Virus record (IMG/VR): IMGVR_UViG_3300023178_000189
Location: 1-29,561 of that record
DNA: 29,561 bases
Reading direction: 5' to 3' (one strand)
Source: a virus
Positions 5,767 through 15,000 of this stretch are shown here, in pieces (within the stretch, counting starts at the first letter, position 1; each line of letters starts with the position of its first letter). The position numbers were made by a program, and so were the translations under genes. The notes beneath the pieces are model-generated. The model ran no database searches. It was not told the origin of the DNA and saw only the letters and a list, made by a program, of their open reading frames with translations.

Positions 5767-7316
5767 TACTAGTAGATAATAAGGAGTTGGTCTTAAGGAC
5801 TAAACGACCACATTTAGTTGCTGAAAAAATACAGAACTGCGAAGTAACAGAAGAAGAAAATGGCGTATTCAAGGTGTCAGTAAACTGGGGCCTAGAAGAG
5901 TGCCAACAGTTAGCAGAGCTTAAAGTAAAAAATATACCGTCACCGATAGAGCGTGACTACGAGTGGGTAGGTAAGTACAAACCTTTTGACCACCAAAAAG
6001 TTACAGCTAGTTTCTTAACTGTACACAAACGAGCTTTTTGTTTTAACGAGCAGGGGACTGGTAAAACTGCCTCTGTCATCTGGGCAGCCGACTATCTTAT
6101 GAAGCTCGGGATCATAAAGCGCGTGCTTGTGATCTGCCCTTTGTCGATTATGAAGTCCGCATGGCAGCAAGACTTGTTTACATTCGCTATGCACCGTAGC
6201 TGTTCCGTGGCGCACGGCACGTCTAGCCAGCGGAAAAAGATAATTGAAGCTGGGTGCGAGTTTGTAATTATAAACTTCGACGGCGTAGGTGTAGTCAAAG
6301 ATGAAATAAAGAACGGCGGCTTCGACTTAGTTGTGGTAGATGAAGCCAATGCGTATAAAAACGTACAGACAAACCGATGGAAAATCTTGTACGACATTAT
6401 GAGGAACGTCGATTGGTTGTGGATGCTTACAGGCACACCAGCGGCACAGTCTCCGGTGGATGCGTTTGGGCTTGGTAAACTAGTCAACCCAGAAGGTACA
6501 CCAAAATACTTCGGGCAGTTCCGAGACATGGTAATGTTTAAGCTTTCGCAGTATATATGGAAACCTAAAGTTACTGCTGATAAGACCGTACACCAAATAC
6601 TACAACCAGCGATCCGGTTTGAAAAAGAACAATGCCTAGACTTGCCGCCCGTAACTTATGTAGAAAGGGATGCTCCGCTTACAAAGCAGCAAGAAAAGTA
6701 TTACACCCTGCTAAAGAAACGCATGATTATGGAGGCGGACGGCGAACAGGTTACTTCTGTTAACGCTGCTACTAACTTAAACAAACTACTACAAATCTCT
6801 GGCGGTGCTGTATATACGGACGATGGAGAAGTCATAGAGTTCGATGTAAAGAATAGGCTTAAGGTAATACACGAAGTAATAGAAGAGTCTAGTCACAAAG
6901 TTCTGGTTTTCGTACCGTTTACACACACCATAGAACTACTGCATGAGTTCCTAACCCAGAGCAAAATAAGCAGCGAAATAATTTCCGGCAAAGTGTCAGT
7001 TAATAAACGAGCTGAAATAATTAAACAGTTTCAAGAAACAGATCGGCCGCAAGTGCTAATTATCCAGCCCCAAGCCGCTTCTCACGGCTTAACTTTGACT
7101 GCGGCTAACACCGTCATTTGGTATGCCCCAGTTACGAGCGTAGAAACTTACCTTCAGGCAAATGCCCGCATAAATAGGCCCAGCCAGCACAACCCGATGA
7201 CTATAGTACACGTCTGCGGGAGTGAGGTTGAGACACGCCTATACTATATGTTGAGGTCGAACATTGATAACCATAACAAGATAGTCGATCTCTACAAACA
7301 AGAAATAATTGGTTGA
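5763..7316 (+). CDS. SNF2-type DEAD-like helicase/translocase
   Basis: This 517-residue superfamily 2 ATPase has two RecA-like lobes. Motif I is EQGTGKT (96-102), motif II is DEAN (193-196) rather than DEAH or DEAD, motif III is LTGTP (222-226), motif V lies in HGLTLTAANTVIWY (441-454) and motif VI is QANARINRPSQ (465-475) with arginine fingers. The overall pattern is SNF2-like. Phage SNF2 helicases are often found beside family A polymerases and are thought to remodel forks or displace proteins. The ATG overlaps the previous stop as ATGA. Its stop codon shares bases with the -35 box of the next promoter. The family call is firm; the biological role is inferred. Confidence 0.9.
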   Translation: MILVDNKELVLRTKRPHLVAEKIQNCEVTEEENGVFKVSVNWGLEECQQLAELKVKNIPSPIERDYEWVGKYKPFDHQKVTASFLTVHKRAFCFNEQGTGKTASVIWAADYLMKLGIIKRVLVICPLSIMKSAWQQDLFTFAMHRSCSVAHGTSSQRKKIIEAGCEFVIINFDGVGVVKDEIKNGGFDLVVVDEANAYKNVQTNRWKILYDIMRNVDWLWMLTGTPAAQSPVDAFGLGKLVNPEGTPKYFGQFRDMVMFKLSQYIWKPKVTADKTVHQILQPAIRFEKEQCLDLPPVTYVERDAPLTKQQEKYYTLLKKRMIMEADGEQVTSVNAATNLNKLLQISGGAVYTDDGEVIEFDVKNRLKVIHEVIEESSHKVLVFVPFTHTIELLHEFLTQSKISSEIISGKVSVNKRAEIIKQFQETDRPQVLIIQPQAASHGLTLTAANTVIWYAPVTSVETYLQANARINRPSQHNPMTIVHVCGSEVETRLYYMLRSNIDNHNKIVDLYKQEIIG

Positions 7317-7340
7317 CATTGTAAAATCTTCAACTAAACT
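7313..7340 (+). promoter_or_regulatory. Sigma70-like promoter
   Basis: A perfect -35 box TTGACA (7313-7318) is followed after 16 bases by TAAACT (7335-7340), which matches four of six -10 consensus bases. It lies in a 55-nt gap before ATG 7372, and its -35 box overlaps the TGA stop of the helicase gene. It would drive the coiled-coil, ssDNA-binding candidate, HTH and primase-helicase genes as a second early or middle unit using host RNA polymerase. Confidence 0.7.
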
Positions 7341-7362
7341 TGCTTTCCCCCTAACGTAATTT

Positions 7363-7367
7363 GGAGG
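7363..7367 (+). promoter_or_regulatory. Strong ribosome binding site
   Basis: GGAGG, continued by AGCG, lies four bases before ATG 7372. It is among the best Shine-Dalgarno matches in the plus-strand arm and fits a highly translated first gene after the promoter. Confidence 0.75.
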
Positions 7368-7371
7368 AGCG

Positions 7372-7764
7372 ATGAGCAACCAATATACCGCCGACCGCAT
7401 GACCAAAGACTACATGACTTTGCGGGAAGCTATTCGTAAGAAAGAAGAAGAAATAAAAAAACTCAAAGAAATGCAAGTAAAGATCACAGACAAAATGCTT
7501 GAGCTTTGTGCGGAACAAAATGTAGACAGCTTAAAGACTGAGTTCGGCACTATATCAAGGCGAGTCCAATCTAATTACTGGACTAGCGACTGGGAGCAAT
7601 TCTACAAAACAGTCAAAGAGCACGATGCTTTTCACTTACTGGAGAAACGCATCCACAACGGGAACATGAGGGAGTTCTTAGAAGAAAACCCTGATACCGT
7701 GCCAGTAGGACTGCAAGCAAAACAAACACACGTTGTCCGTGTAATCAAACCATCCGCTAAATAG
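7372..7764 (+). CDS. Coiled-coil protein, phage conserved-looking
   Basis: This 130-residue protein starts with a long charged helix (about residues 8-50, including KKEEEIKKLKEMQ) likely to form a coiled coil, then a compact region with YWTSDW, LLEKRIHNGNMREFLEENPD and a VRVIKPS end. The pattern resembles a family seen in many phages near ssDNA-binding and primase genes. The helix-plus-small-domain layout is reminiscent of Gam-like nuclease inhibitors, but this is only a resemblance. It is the first gene after a strong promoter and has a GGAGG site, implying high expression. Function is unknown. Confidence 0.7.
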   Translation: MSNQYTADRMTKDYMTLREAIRKKEEEIKKLKEMQVKITDKMLELCAEQNVDSLKTEFGTISRRVQSNYWTSDWEQFYKTVKEHDAFHLLEKRIHNGNMREFLEENPDTVPVGLQAKQTHVVRVIKPSAK

Positions 7765-7775
7765 GAGCGAGCCAT

Positions 7776-8714
7776 ATGTCAAATGAAGTATCAATTTTCG
7801 GCAACGATAATGCCGTAGCTGCGCCGCGCAACCGTAAGAGTTCACTGGCGCAGAAGTTAAGCAGCCAGAACACGATTTACAGCAGAAGAATTAAAACCAA
7901 TGCAAGGGGCACATTCACAAAGCTTATTAACGGTAAGCCTGTGGGGGAACCAATCCGCGACGAGTTTGAGGCTATTGTGGTTAACATGTTACCCAGTGTG
8001 TCTCGTAACTACTACAAAGAAGAATATGACGCCAAGAAAGAAGAAGAAGGCGTCGTTACTTTGCCGGTATGTTGGTCGCACGCAGCGGATAAACCCGCAG
8101 AAGATGCGCCTGAGCCACAAAGCGCTAACTGCGTCAACTGCCCGCAAAACCAGCCCGGCTCTGGACAAGGGCAAAGCAAAGCTTGCAGGTTCAAGCGTAG
8201 CCTAGCGATCATGCTAGCGGGCGATAAATCAGGTGACGTATATCAGATCAACATCCCTGCTAAGTCATTGTTCGGTAAGAGCGCAGGTAACAAGCATCCG
8301 TTTGAAGCATACGTTAAGTATCTGCTTTCTAATGGCGAAGCACCCGACACGGTGGTTACGAAGATAGCTTATGATCCTGATGCCGCTGGCATGGAGCTTT
8401 ACTTTGCGCCTGTGCGCCGTGTCACCGACGAAGAATATGACTTGATTGAAGCAGCGTTAGATAAGCCTGAGACCGAGAGATACGTGAAGATCAGTGTTGG
8501 ACAAAACGATCTTGGTCAGCAGAAGGCGCTAGAGAGCAAGCCGGAAGAACCAAAGATTGAACGCAGCGAAGAACCGGAAGAGGTCGAAGTTGAGGTCGAA
8601 GTAGTCGAAGAACCACAGAAGCGGGCGAAAAAGAAAAAAGAAGAACCAATCGCTGATGACGAGTCTGGTGATCTTGCTGACGTAATCAGTGCGTGGGGTA
8701 GCGACGACCAATGA
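7776..8714 (+). CDS. Candidate ssDNA-binding protein
   Basis: This 312-residue protein looks like a phage single-stranded DNA-binding protein. Four cysteines (Cys99, Cys119, Cys122, Cys137) could bind zinc inside a central domain, as in T4 gp32. The C-terminal 60 residues are strongly acidic with a short lysine patch and end in a tail (DVISAWGSDDQ) like those SSBs use to recruit partners. The N-terminus is basic. It lies between the coiled-coil gene and the HTH and primase-helicase genes, with AGGAG before ATG 7776. No clear OB-fold signature can be read by eye, so the assignment rests on layout and context. Confidence 0.5.
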   Translation: MSNEVSIFGNDNAVAAPRNRKSSLAQKLSSQNTIYSRRIKTNARGTFTKLINGKPVGEPIRDEFEAIVVNMLPSVSRNYYKEEYDAKKEEEGVVTLPVCWSHAADKPAEDAPEPQSANCVNCPQNQPGSGQGQSKACRFKRSLAIMLAGDKSGDVYQINIPAKSLFGKSAGNKHPFEAYVKYLLSNGEAPDTVVTKIAYDPDAAGMELYFAPVRRVTDEEYDLIEAALDKPETERYVKISVGQNDLGQQKALESKPEEPKIERSEEPEEVEVEVEVVEEPQKRAKKKKEEPIADDESGDLADVISAWGSDDQ

Positions 8715-8944
8715 GTTACGGCTATACAGTAAAACTAGTCTCGCTCAACAAGTCTGCAAGTAACGAATCTCTAGGCGTGAAGCTAGGTAGAGAGTGCATT
8801 AAATACAATGTGCCTGTATCGCATGTGGCTAATCGTCTAGGGGTCTCCAGACAAACGGTATATAACTGGTTCACCGGCGAATCCCTACCTAATGAGCAAA
8901 CTAGGAAAAGCATCGAAAAGTTTATAAACAAAATACAGCGGTAG
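8711..8944 (+). CDS. Helix-turn-helix DNA-binding protein
   Basis: This 77-residue protein contains a clear HTH at about residues 34-58 (VPVSHVANRLGVSRQTVYNWF), in the style of XRE or Cro proteins, followed by a short helix. It probably binds an operator and regulates phage transcription, or marks DNA for the primase-helicase whose gene starts four bases after its end. Its ATG overlaps the previous stop as ATGA. No integrase or antagonistic repressor is in the window, so it does not by itself indicate a temperate lifestyle. Confidence 0.8.
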   Translation: MSYGYTVKLVSLNKSASNESLGVKLGRECIKYNVPVSHVANRLGVSRQTVYNWFTGESLPNEQTRKSIEKFINKIQR

Positions 8945-8948
8945 GATT

Positions 8949-11840
8949 ATGAAATACCTTGACCTGCTCGATCATGTGCAGCCAGACAACGGCTGTTACT
9001 GCGTTCTAGGGATAGGGTCATTCGTTAAACAAGAGTTAGTAGCTACACGGGAAGAATTTACCGAAGTTGTAGATACGTATTTAGCCGAAAAAAGAGATGT
9101 TTATTTCGGCGTTGCAAAGTTCAAGTCTGTAGATGGAGGTCGCAAAAAACAAGACGTACAGTCACTCAAAGCTTTCTGGTTGGACATAGATTGCGGTGAA
9201 GGCAAAGCTAAGATCAACGAGAAGACTGGGATACCTGATGGTTATGTAGATCAGGCTACGGGTTTTAAGAAGCTGCGAGAATTTGTAGAGACTGTAGGTT
9301 TACCTCCACCAACAATAGTCAATTCTGGGCGCGGCCTACACGTATACTGGGCGCTTACTTCTGAGGTGACTAAAGAGCAGTGGGAGCCTGTAGGCAAGAG
9401 ACTTAACGAACTATGTAAGAAACAAGAGTTTTACGTTGATCCGAGCGTCTTTGAAGTAGCACGGGTGCTTAGAGTGCCCGGCACTCTTAACTTTAAGGAT
9501 GATCCCCCTAAGCCCGTAGAGATAATGGGTGAGCTACGGCCACCTGTTGATTTCGATGAGCTTAAAGACATACTGGGTGTCAAAGATAAGCAACCTGCGG
9601 TAGAAGTAGAGCCTAGCAGGAAGTCTGCTTTGCGCGACAAACTCATGGAGAACATCCAGAGTAACTTCGCAAAGATCATGACAGCAAGCGCCAAAGGCTC
9701 TGGGTGCAAGCAGCTTCTTTCTTGTTACATGGACAGAAAAACACTATCTGAACCGAGGTGGTGGAATGCTCTGTCTGTGGCAGCTAACTGCGCGGATAGG
9801 GATACGGCGATACATATATTGTCCAAAGACTATCCGGACTACACACCCGAAGAAGTAAACAACAAAGTAAAGCATATAACTGGGCCGCACAGTTGCGAGG
9901 AGTTTGAAAAGAATAACTCTGGCGGATGCGAAGGATGCCCGCACAGAGGCAAGATAAAAGGCCCGATACAGTTAGGCAATACTTTTGTGGCTGCTACTGA
10001 TAGCGACATACCAGATGCGCCGGAAGAAGCCGAAGAAGAGGACGAAGCAGAACCAACGAAGCCTTACTACACCCACCCGTATTACAGGGGCAAGAATGGT
10101 GGCATATACAGGATAGACGACCTGAACGATGAGGAAGCAAAACCTGTACTTGTTTACGAGTATGACTTGTACGTTAAAAAGCGTATGACTGACCCTGTAA
10201 ATGGCGATCTAGTGGTGTTCGTGCTGCATACTCCAAAGGATGGCGTGCGTGAGTTTGATATAGAAAATTCAACCATAGCGCAGCCTATGCGTATACGAGA
10301 GGCGCTAGCCAAAGAAGGCGTGCTAGCAACAAACAAACAATTCGAGCTGATTGTGGCTTATGTGATCCACGCAGTTGTCGAAAACCAAAAGAAGAGGAAA
10401 GCGGAACTTATGAGAAGGCAATTTGGGTGGCACGATGGTGACACTAAATTTGTTGTAGGGGATATGGAGATAACTGTAGACGGTGTATACCACAGTCCTC
10501 CTTCTTCTATAACTAAATCTCTTGTGCCTCACTTTGAACCACAAGGCACACTAGCTAAGTGGAAAGAAGTGTTTGCTCTGTACGGGATGCCTAGTATGGA
10601 GATACAAGCTTTCGGGGCTTTGACTGGCTTTGGCGCACCTTTGTTAAAGTTTACGGGGCAAAAAGGTGCGATCATTAACCTGATCCACAGCAACGCAGGT
10701 ACAGGTAAAACTACGATCTTGCGTATGGCTAACAGTATCTACGGTGATCCTGAAAAATTACTGGGCACAGTAGATGATACAAAAACCGCTAAGATTACGA
10801 AGCTAGGTATACTGAACAATATAGTCAACACCGTAGACGAAATAACCAACACAAGGGGGGAAGAGTTTTCAGAGCTTGTCTATGCGTTCTCGCAGGGTAA
10901 AGGCAAAGAAAAGAGCGAGCGGCACGAAACGAAGCTACGTATGAATACGACTACGTGGAACACGCCTACGCTAACTAGCTCCAACGCTTCGATGTACGAC
11001 AAGCTGGCAGCCATAAAGAAACAAGCAGACGGAGAAGTAATGCGTCTACTTGAGTTCAGAATTGATTACACCGACGAAAGCCTAATATCCACAGAGAAAG
11101 GCAAAGAAATGTTTGACCACCAGTTAAACGCAAACTATGGCCACGCTATCGTTCCTTTTATTCAGTTTGTTCTGGCAAACAAAGAAGAAGTGCTTGCTAC
11201 GTTACAGAGCGTACAGAAAAAGATAGACAAAGACTTAAAATTTACGTCTAGGGAGAGAAATTGGTCTGCTGTTGTATCGGCTAATATCACTGGTGGTTTG
11301 ATAGCTGAGCGCATAGGTTTGTTTACCGACGAAGAAGGAGATAAGACTTGGGACATGCTGCGTGTGTATAAAGCCGTACTGAGAGAATTGTCAGACATGC
11401 GGACTAAGACAACAGCACCTGTAGCCAATGCACCTGCAACTGTAAGTGACTATATACACAGAAACATAAACAATATGCTGGTGATAAACGACAACGCAGA
11501 TAAACGCACTCACTTAGTTAGCGAACCTATCGTTGAGCCTAAGCACAATCTGTACATACGGTACGAACCAGACACTAAGTTAATGTATATATCCGTAACC
11601 TCCTTCAAGAAGGACTGTGCAGAGTACCAAGCAGAGTATAGCGATACTCTAAACCAACTAAAGAAAATGGGTATATGTCTGGGTACGGGCAACAAGCGGC
11701 TGTCCAAAGGCACAAACATACCGTCCGCTAGTGTTCGCTGCGTAATCTTGAACTGCGATCACTCAGAGTTTATATCTATGGAAGGCATACTTCCGGACGA
11801 ACTTAAAGATGAAAGTGGAGAAGGTGACGTACGAGATTGA
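8949..11840 (+). CDS. Bifunctional primase-helicase (AEP primase + P-loop ATPase)
   Basis: This 963-residue replication protein combines an archaeo-eukaryotic-type primase with a helicase-like ATPase. The primase half has LDID (Asp79, Asp81), SGRGLHVYW (126-134, His131) and RVPGTLNFK (175-183). A cysteine group (Cys316, Cys327, Cys330 in GCEGCPHRGKI) follows and probably binds zinc, then an acidic linker (about 350-370). The ATPase half has a Walker A at NAGTGKTT (582-589, Lys587) and Walker B VDEI (Asp630, Glu631), resembling DUF927/DUF5906 or D5-like helicases. It would prime and unwind DNA for the family A polymerase. Its last 32 bases overlap the next small gene. Confidence 0.9.
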   Translation: MKYLDLLDHVQPDNGCYCVLGIGSFVKQELVATREEFTEVVDTYLAEKRDVYFGVAKFKSVDGGRKKQDVQSLKAFWLDIDCGEGKAKINEKTGIPDGYVDQATGFKKLREFVETVGLPPPTIVNSGRGLHVYWALTSEVTKEQWEPVGKRLNELCKKQEFYVDPSVFEVARVLRVPGTLNFKDDPPKPVEIMGELRPPVDFDELKDILGVKDKQPAVEVEPSRKSALRDKLMENIQSNFAKIMTASAKGSGCKQLLSCYMDRKTLSEPRWWNALSVAANCADRDTAIHILSKDYPDYTPEEVNNKVKHITGPHSCEEFEKNNSGGCEGCPHRGKIKGPIQLGNTFVAATDSDIPDAPEEAEEEDEAEPTKPYYTHPYYRGKNGGIYRIDDLNDEEAKPVLVYEYDLYVKKRMTDPVNGDLVVFVLHTPKDGVREFDIENSTIAQPMRIREALAKEGVLATNKQFELIVAYVIHAVVENQKKRKAELMRRQFGWHDGDTKFVVGDMEITVDGVYHSPPSSITKSLVPHFEPQGTLAKWKEVFALYGMPSMEIQAFGALTGFGAPLLKFTGQKGAIINLIHSNAGTGKTTILRMANSIYGDPEKLLGTVDDTKTAKITKLGILNNIVNTVDEITNTRGEEFSELVYAFSQGKGKEKSERHETKLRMNTTTWNTPTLTSSNASMYDKLAAIKKQADGEVMRLLEFRIDYTDESLISTEKGKEMFDHQLNANYGHAIVPFIQFVLANKEEVLATLQSVQKKIDKDLKFTSRERNWSAVVSANITGGLIAERIGLFTDEEGDKTWDMLRVYKAVLRELSDMRTKTTAPVANAPATVSDYIHRNINNMLVINDNADKRTHLVSEPIVEPKHNLYIRYEPDTKLMYISVTSFKKDCAEYQAEYSDTLNQLKKMGICLGTGNKRLSKGTNIPSASVRCVILNCDHSEFISMEGILPDELKDESGEGDVRD

Positions 11841-12006
11841 TTGGAAGAAGTTCAAGGTGGGGTATTCGTTTTTTATACCCTGCCTTAACCCCAAAAAGTC
11901 TAGGCGAAACATATTAAAAGTAGTACACAGACTTAAGTACAAAGTTGTACACAAAGTAGTAATAGAAGACGGAGTGCGCGGCGTCCGTGTATGGAGGGTA
12001 AGCTAG
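11809..12006 (+). CDS. Small basic protein at arm junction
   Basis: This 65-residue protein is basic, with a predicted beta-rich core (VGYSFFIPCLNPKKSRRNI) and a GVRGVRVWRV end that looks conserved-type. It has no named family that I recognise. It starts inside the 3' end of the primase-helicase gene and is the last plus-strand gene. Its TAG stop (12004-12006) shares two bases with the TAG stop of the giant minus-strand gene. The perfect inverted repeat GGGTAT/ATACCC (11860-11880) lies within its coding sequence and may be a coincidence of codons. Weaker GTG starts exist at 11815 and 11824. Confidence 0.6.
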   Translation: MKVEKVTYEIDWKKFKVGYSFFIPCLNPKKSRRNILKVVHRLKYKVVHKVVIEDGVRGVRVWRVS

Positions 12007-15000
12007 TCTGGTATTGCTGGCAGCCTGTTCGGCACTGGGTCAGACCTAGAATCTCGGATTATCGGGTATAGGTATGGAGCTTCTTTTGAGTTCAGGAACA
12101 AACCGTCAGTGCTGATAGCTGCCCTTTTCATTCTGGTAGTTACAGAACGAGTTAAGTCATCTGGGCTTATAGCATCGTAGAAATACATGTAATTGTACTT
12201 TGCTACTTCTTTTTGCATGTCTAGCAGTTCGGCTCTGGCTTTCTTAGCTTCTTCGCTCTCTGGGCCAGCACTCATATTAGCGTTAACCAACCTGTCCGCT
12301 GCTTCGGCGTAGTCTTGATACAGAGTGTTCCTTGCTTCAGTCCTTTCTGCCTGTAAGCGCTTAATTATAAAGGTGGACTCTTGGCTCTCAGCCACTTCTG
12401 TAGAACCAAAACCTATAGTCTGACCCAGAAGCTTCCAAGCATCATAATAGTCCGGCGGTCTGATCTCAGTAATGCCGTCCCTAGTCTTGAAGCCTTGTGT
12501 GCCTAGACGCAGAGCCTCCATAGGCTCTTTAATGAAGCCGGGAGCCATAGCCTCAAAGCCACGCATAACGTCACCGTCGAGTATAAAATCGAAGCCTCTA
12601 GCAGTGTTTCTAGCTACACCGCCAAATGCACCAAGAGTGAAGTCGAACATGCCGTTAACCCAAGCATCTTCCGTAGTTTCTCTCGGCACAGAATCTCTGA
12701 ACCACAAGCCATCCAGTGCCAACGAAGGTTGCGCGTTCCAGTCGGTGAGTGCAGAAATTGGCCCTAGTTCTACTGCTCGTGCAAGCAGTTCTGCGGTCTC
12801 TGGTTCCAAGCCAAACTGTTTGGCTAGTCCGCTCTCTGCACCAAAGTATCTAGGTATAAGGTTGTTGCGTATGTACAAGTCAATGCTACGTAAGCCTAGT
12901 GGATTACCGGCATCATCTACGTCATAAAAATAGTCAGCGTCTTCATCATCATAGTCGGGGCGTAAGAACTCTCGCAGTCCGTCCATGAAGGCTACAGCAG
13001 CAGTGTAACCGAGCATGCCAGTAGCTCCCCCAAAGACAAACCCCATCCCCATCGTATCCCAAAACTTGGTAGCAGCTTTCTTTTTCTCTTCTCTGGTTAA
13101 CCCTGAAGCGGCATACGCTTTGTAGAAGTTCTGTACTATGTAGCCCAAAGCTTGAAACTGGTAACTCTTGAACTGATACGCCATACGACCCCACCACTGT
13201 TTTGCGTAGCGAGGCTTATTGTATGACGAGTAATCAAACATACCTTCAAAGGTCAACTTGATTGCTTTTTCTGCGGCTGCTTCTATAGCAGAATCGCCAG
13301 TGACCCCTGCCTTCAATTGTTTTTCATACTCAAGCTCAAAAGCCGACATATAAAAAACTTCACGGCTCGTTCTCTCCAAGTGATGTAGTGCGCCTGTCAT
13401 TACGGAGTAAGTAAATTTTGTAGCGCGGCTAGCCCGCATTCTGGTACGACTGCCTGTGGCTCTTATTGCAGACTCTTCTGGTTCGGCTCTACCAGTTATG
13501 TCGTGTATGCGGGTAGCTATAAATACGTTACGCATATCGGCGTAATCCCACGCCTTCTGTAGAGCATTTTTAATAGGGCTGCCTTTTACGTATTTAGAAT
13601 TACGTATCGCAGGCTCGCCTCTTTCGTCCAGTATTTCTCCGTTTTCACCCGAGTCAGTAGAACCTAGACCTCGGAAGGTCATAAAGTTCTTCATGTATTT
13701 GCCTGCCATCAAAGACGTTTTAGCTGCACCGTACTCCGCGTGTAACGTGCCATAACCAAAGATGGCTAGTTGGGTAGGCTGTATGATCGCAGAGCGCATA
13801 GAGCTTAGTAGGAATAAGAAACCAGTCTTAGTGCCTGCTCTTGAGACGTAATCTAAAACAGACTCGACGCTGTTTAACTTAGGAGGGCTTAACTCGTTAG
13901 TTGCTCGCAGCTCAGCTTCGTTAAGCAAAGCATTCTTTTTCGCAAACTCTGTGTATCTTTTTTGTACGTCCCTAGCAGTTTCGCCTATTATGGTAGGCTG
14001 CTCTCGCTGCTCTCCTTCTATTTGCGCTCTACCTTCGCTTATCTGGTTGCGTATAACTCTGGAGTATTTTGCTCTGGAAGTCTGATTTATATTGGCTAGC
14101 TTCGTAGTGATAAAAGCTCGCAATGCGTCATTGCTAAAACCTGCTCTATTTTTACGGCGTATGTATGCTCTACGCACGTTACCTTCTGGCAGGGACAATA
14201 AATACATCTGATATATTGTATCTTTTAATGTGTTTACGCCTTCTTTACCTAAAGTCTGAATATCGTCTATCTGCTTAAATATTTCTTGCAGTTTCAGGCT
14301 GTCGCTAGTTATTTGCTTCCGCAAATCTTTAGCCGGATTTTCAAAAGATTCCGGCTGCGGTCGAGCAGAACTAGGGTTGTCCGCCATGTAATCTGCTATA
14401 AATCTGTTTGCCTCTGCCCTAGTTTCAAATGGATACAAAGCGCCATTTTTGCCGGGCATACGCACACCGTATTTACCCGGACGGGTCAAGGGGACATAGA
14501 CTCTCAGCTTACGTGCTTCTTGGTAGTCTCTAACTATGTTAGCCAGCAACTTGCCTTTTGGCGAATTAGTGTCTTGCTCTGTGCCGGGTATGTTCGGGTC
14601 TTTTCTAACATTGTTCACCAACAATGCTTGCTGTTCGTTCAGGTCATTCTCATATTCTTGCAGAGTTTGGGCGTAAATTTCTAAACCAGTAGCACCGTTT
14701 TTGCTGGCTTTAAGCTCTTCGTATATTTTAAATACGTCTTCTATTTCTTCTTCTCTTTTTGCTATTTCCCTTCCCAGACGATCCATCTCTGCGATCTCGT
14801 CATTAGTAGGGCTAGGGTTTTTGTTTAACTCTTGTAGTTCAAACTTTAACCCACGCAGTGTTGTGTCAGTATTTTTTGACTGCTTCAAAGATATAGTGCG
14901 TTTTGTCTTGGTACTGTAAATAAGCACGTCAAACACTGAAGAGAAATGCAGCAGGTCTTCTAAAATTGCTCCTCCTTCTGTGTTAGCAAGAATATATTTT

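Noticed and set aside
8711-8944. Evidence for a lysogeny switch from the HTH gene
   Set aside because: There is a single HTH gene inside a replication operon, with no divergent promoter, opposing repressor, integrase or attachment site in the window.
11860-11880. GGGTAT/ATACCC inverted repeat with T-rich loop as a terminator for the left arm
   Set aside because: The T-run is in the loop, not after the stem, and the sequence codes for a conserved-looking GYSFFIP stretch, so it does not fit an intrinsic terminator.
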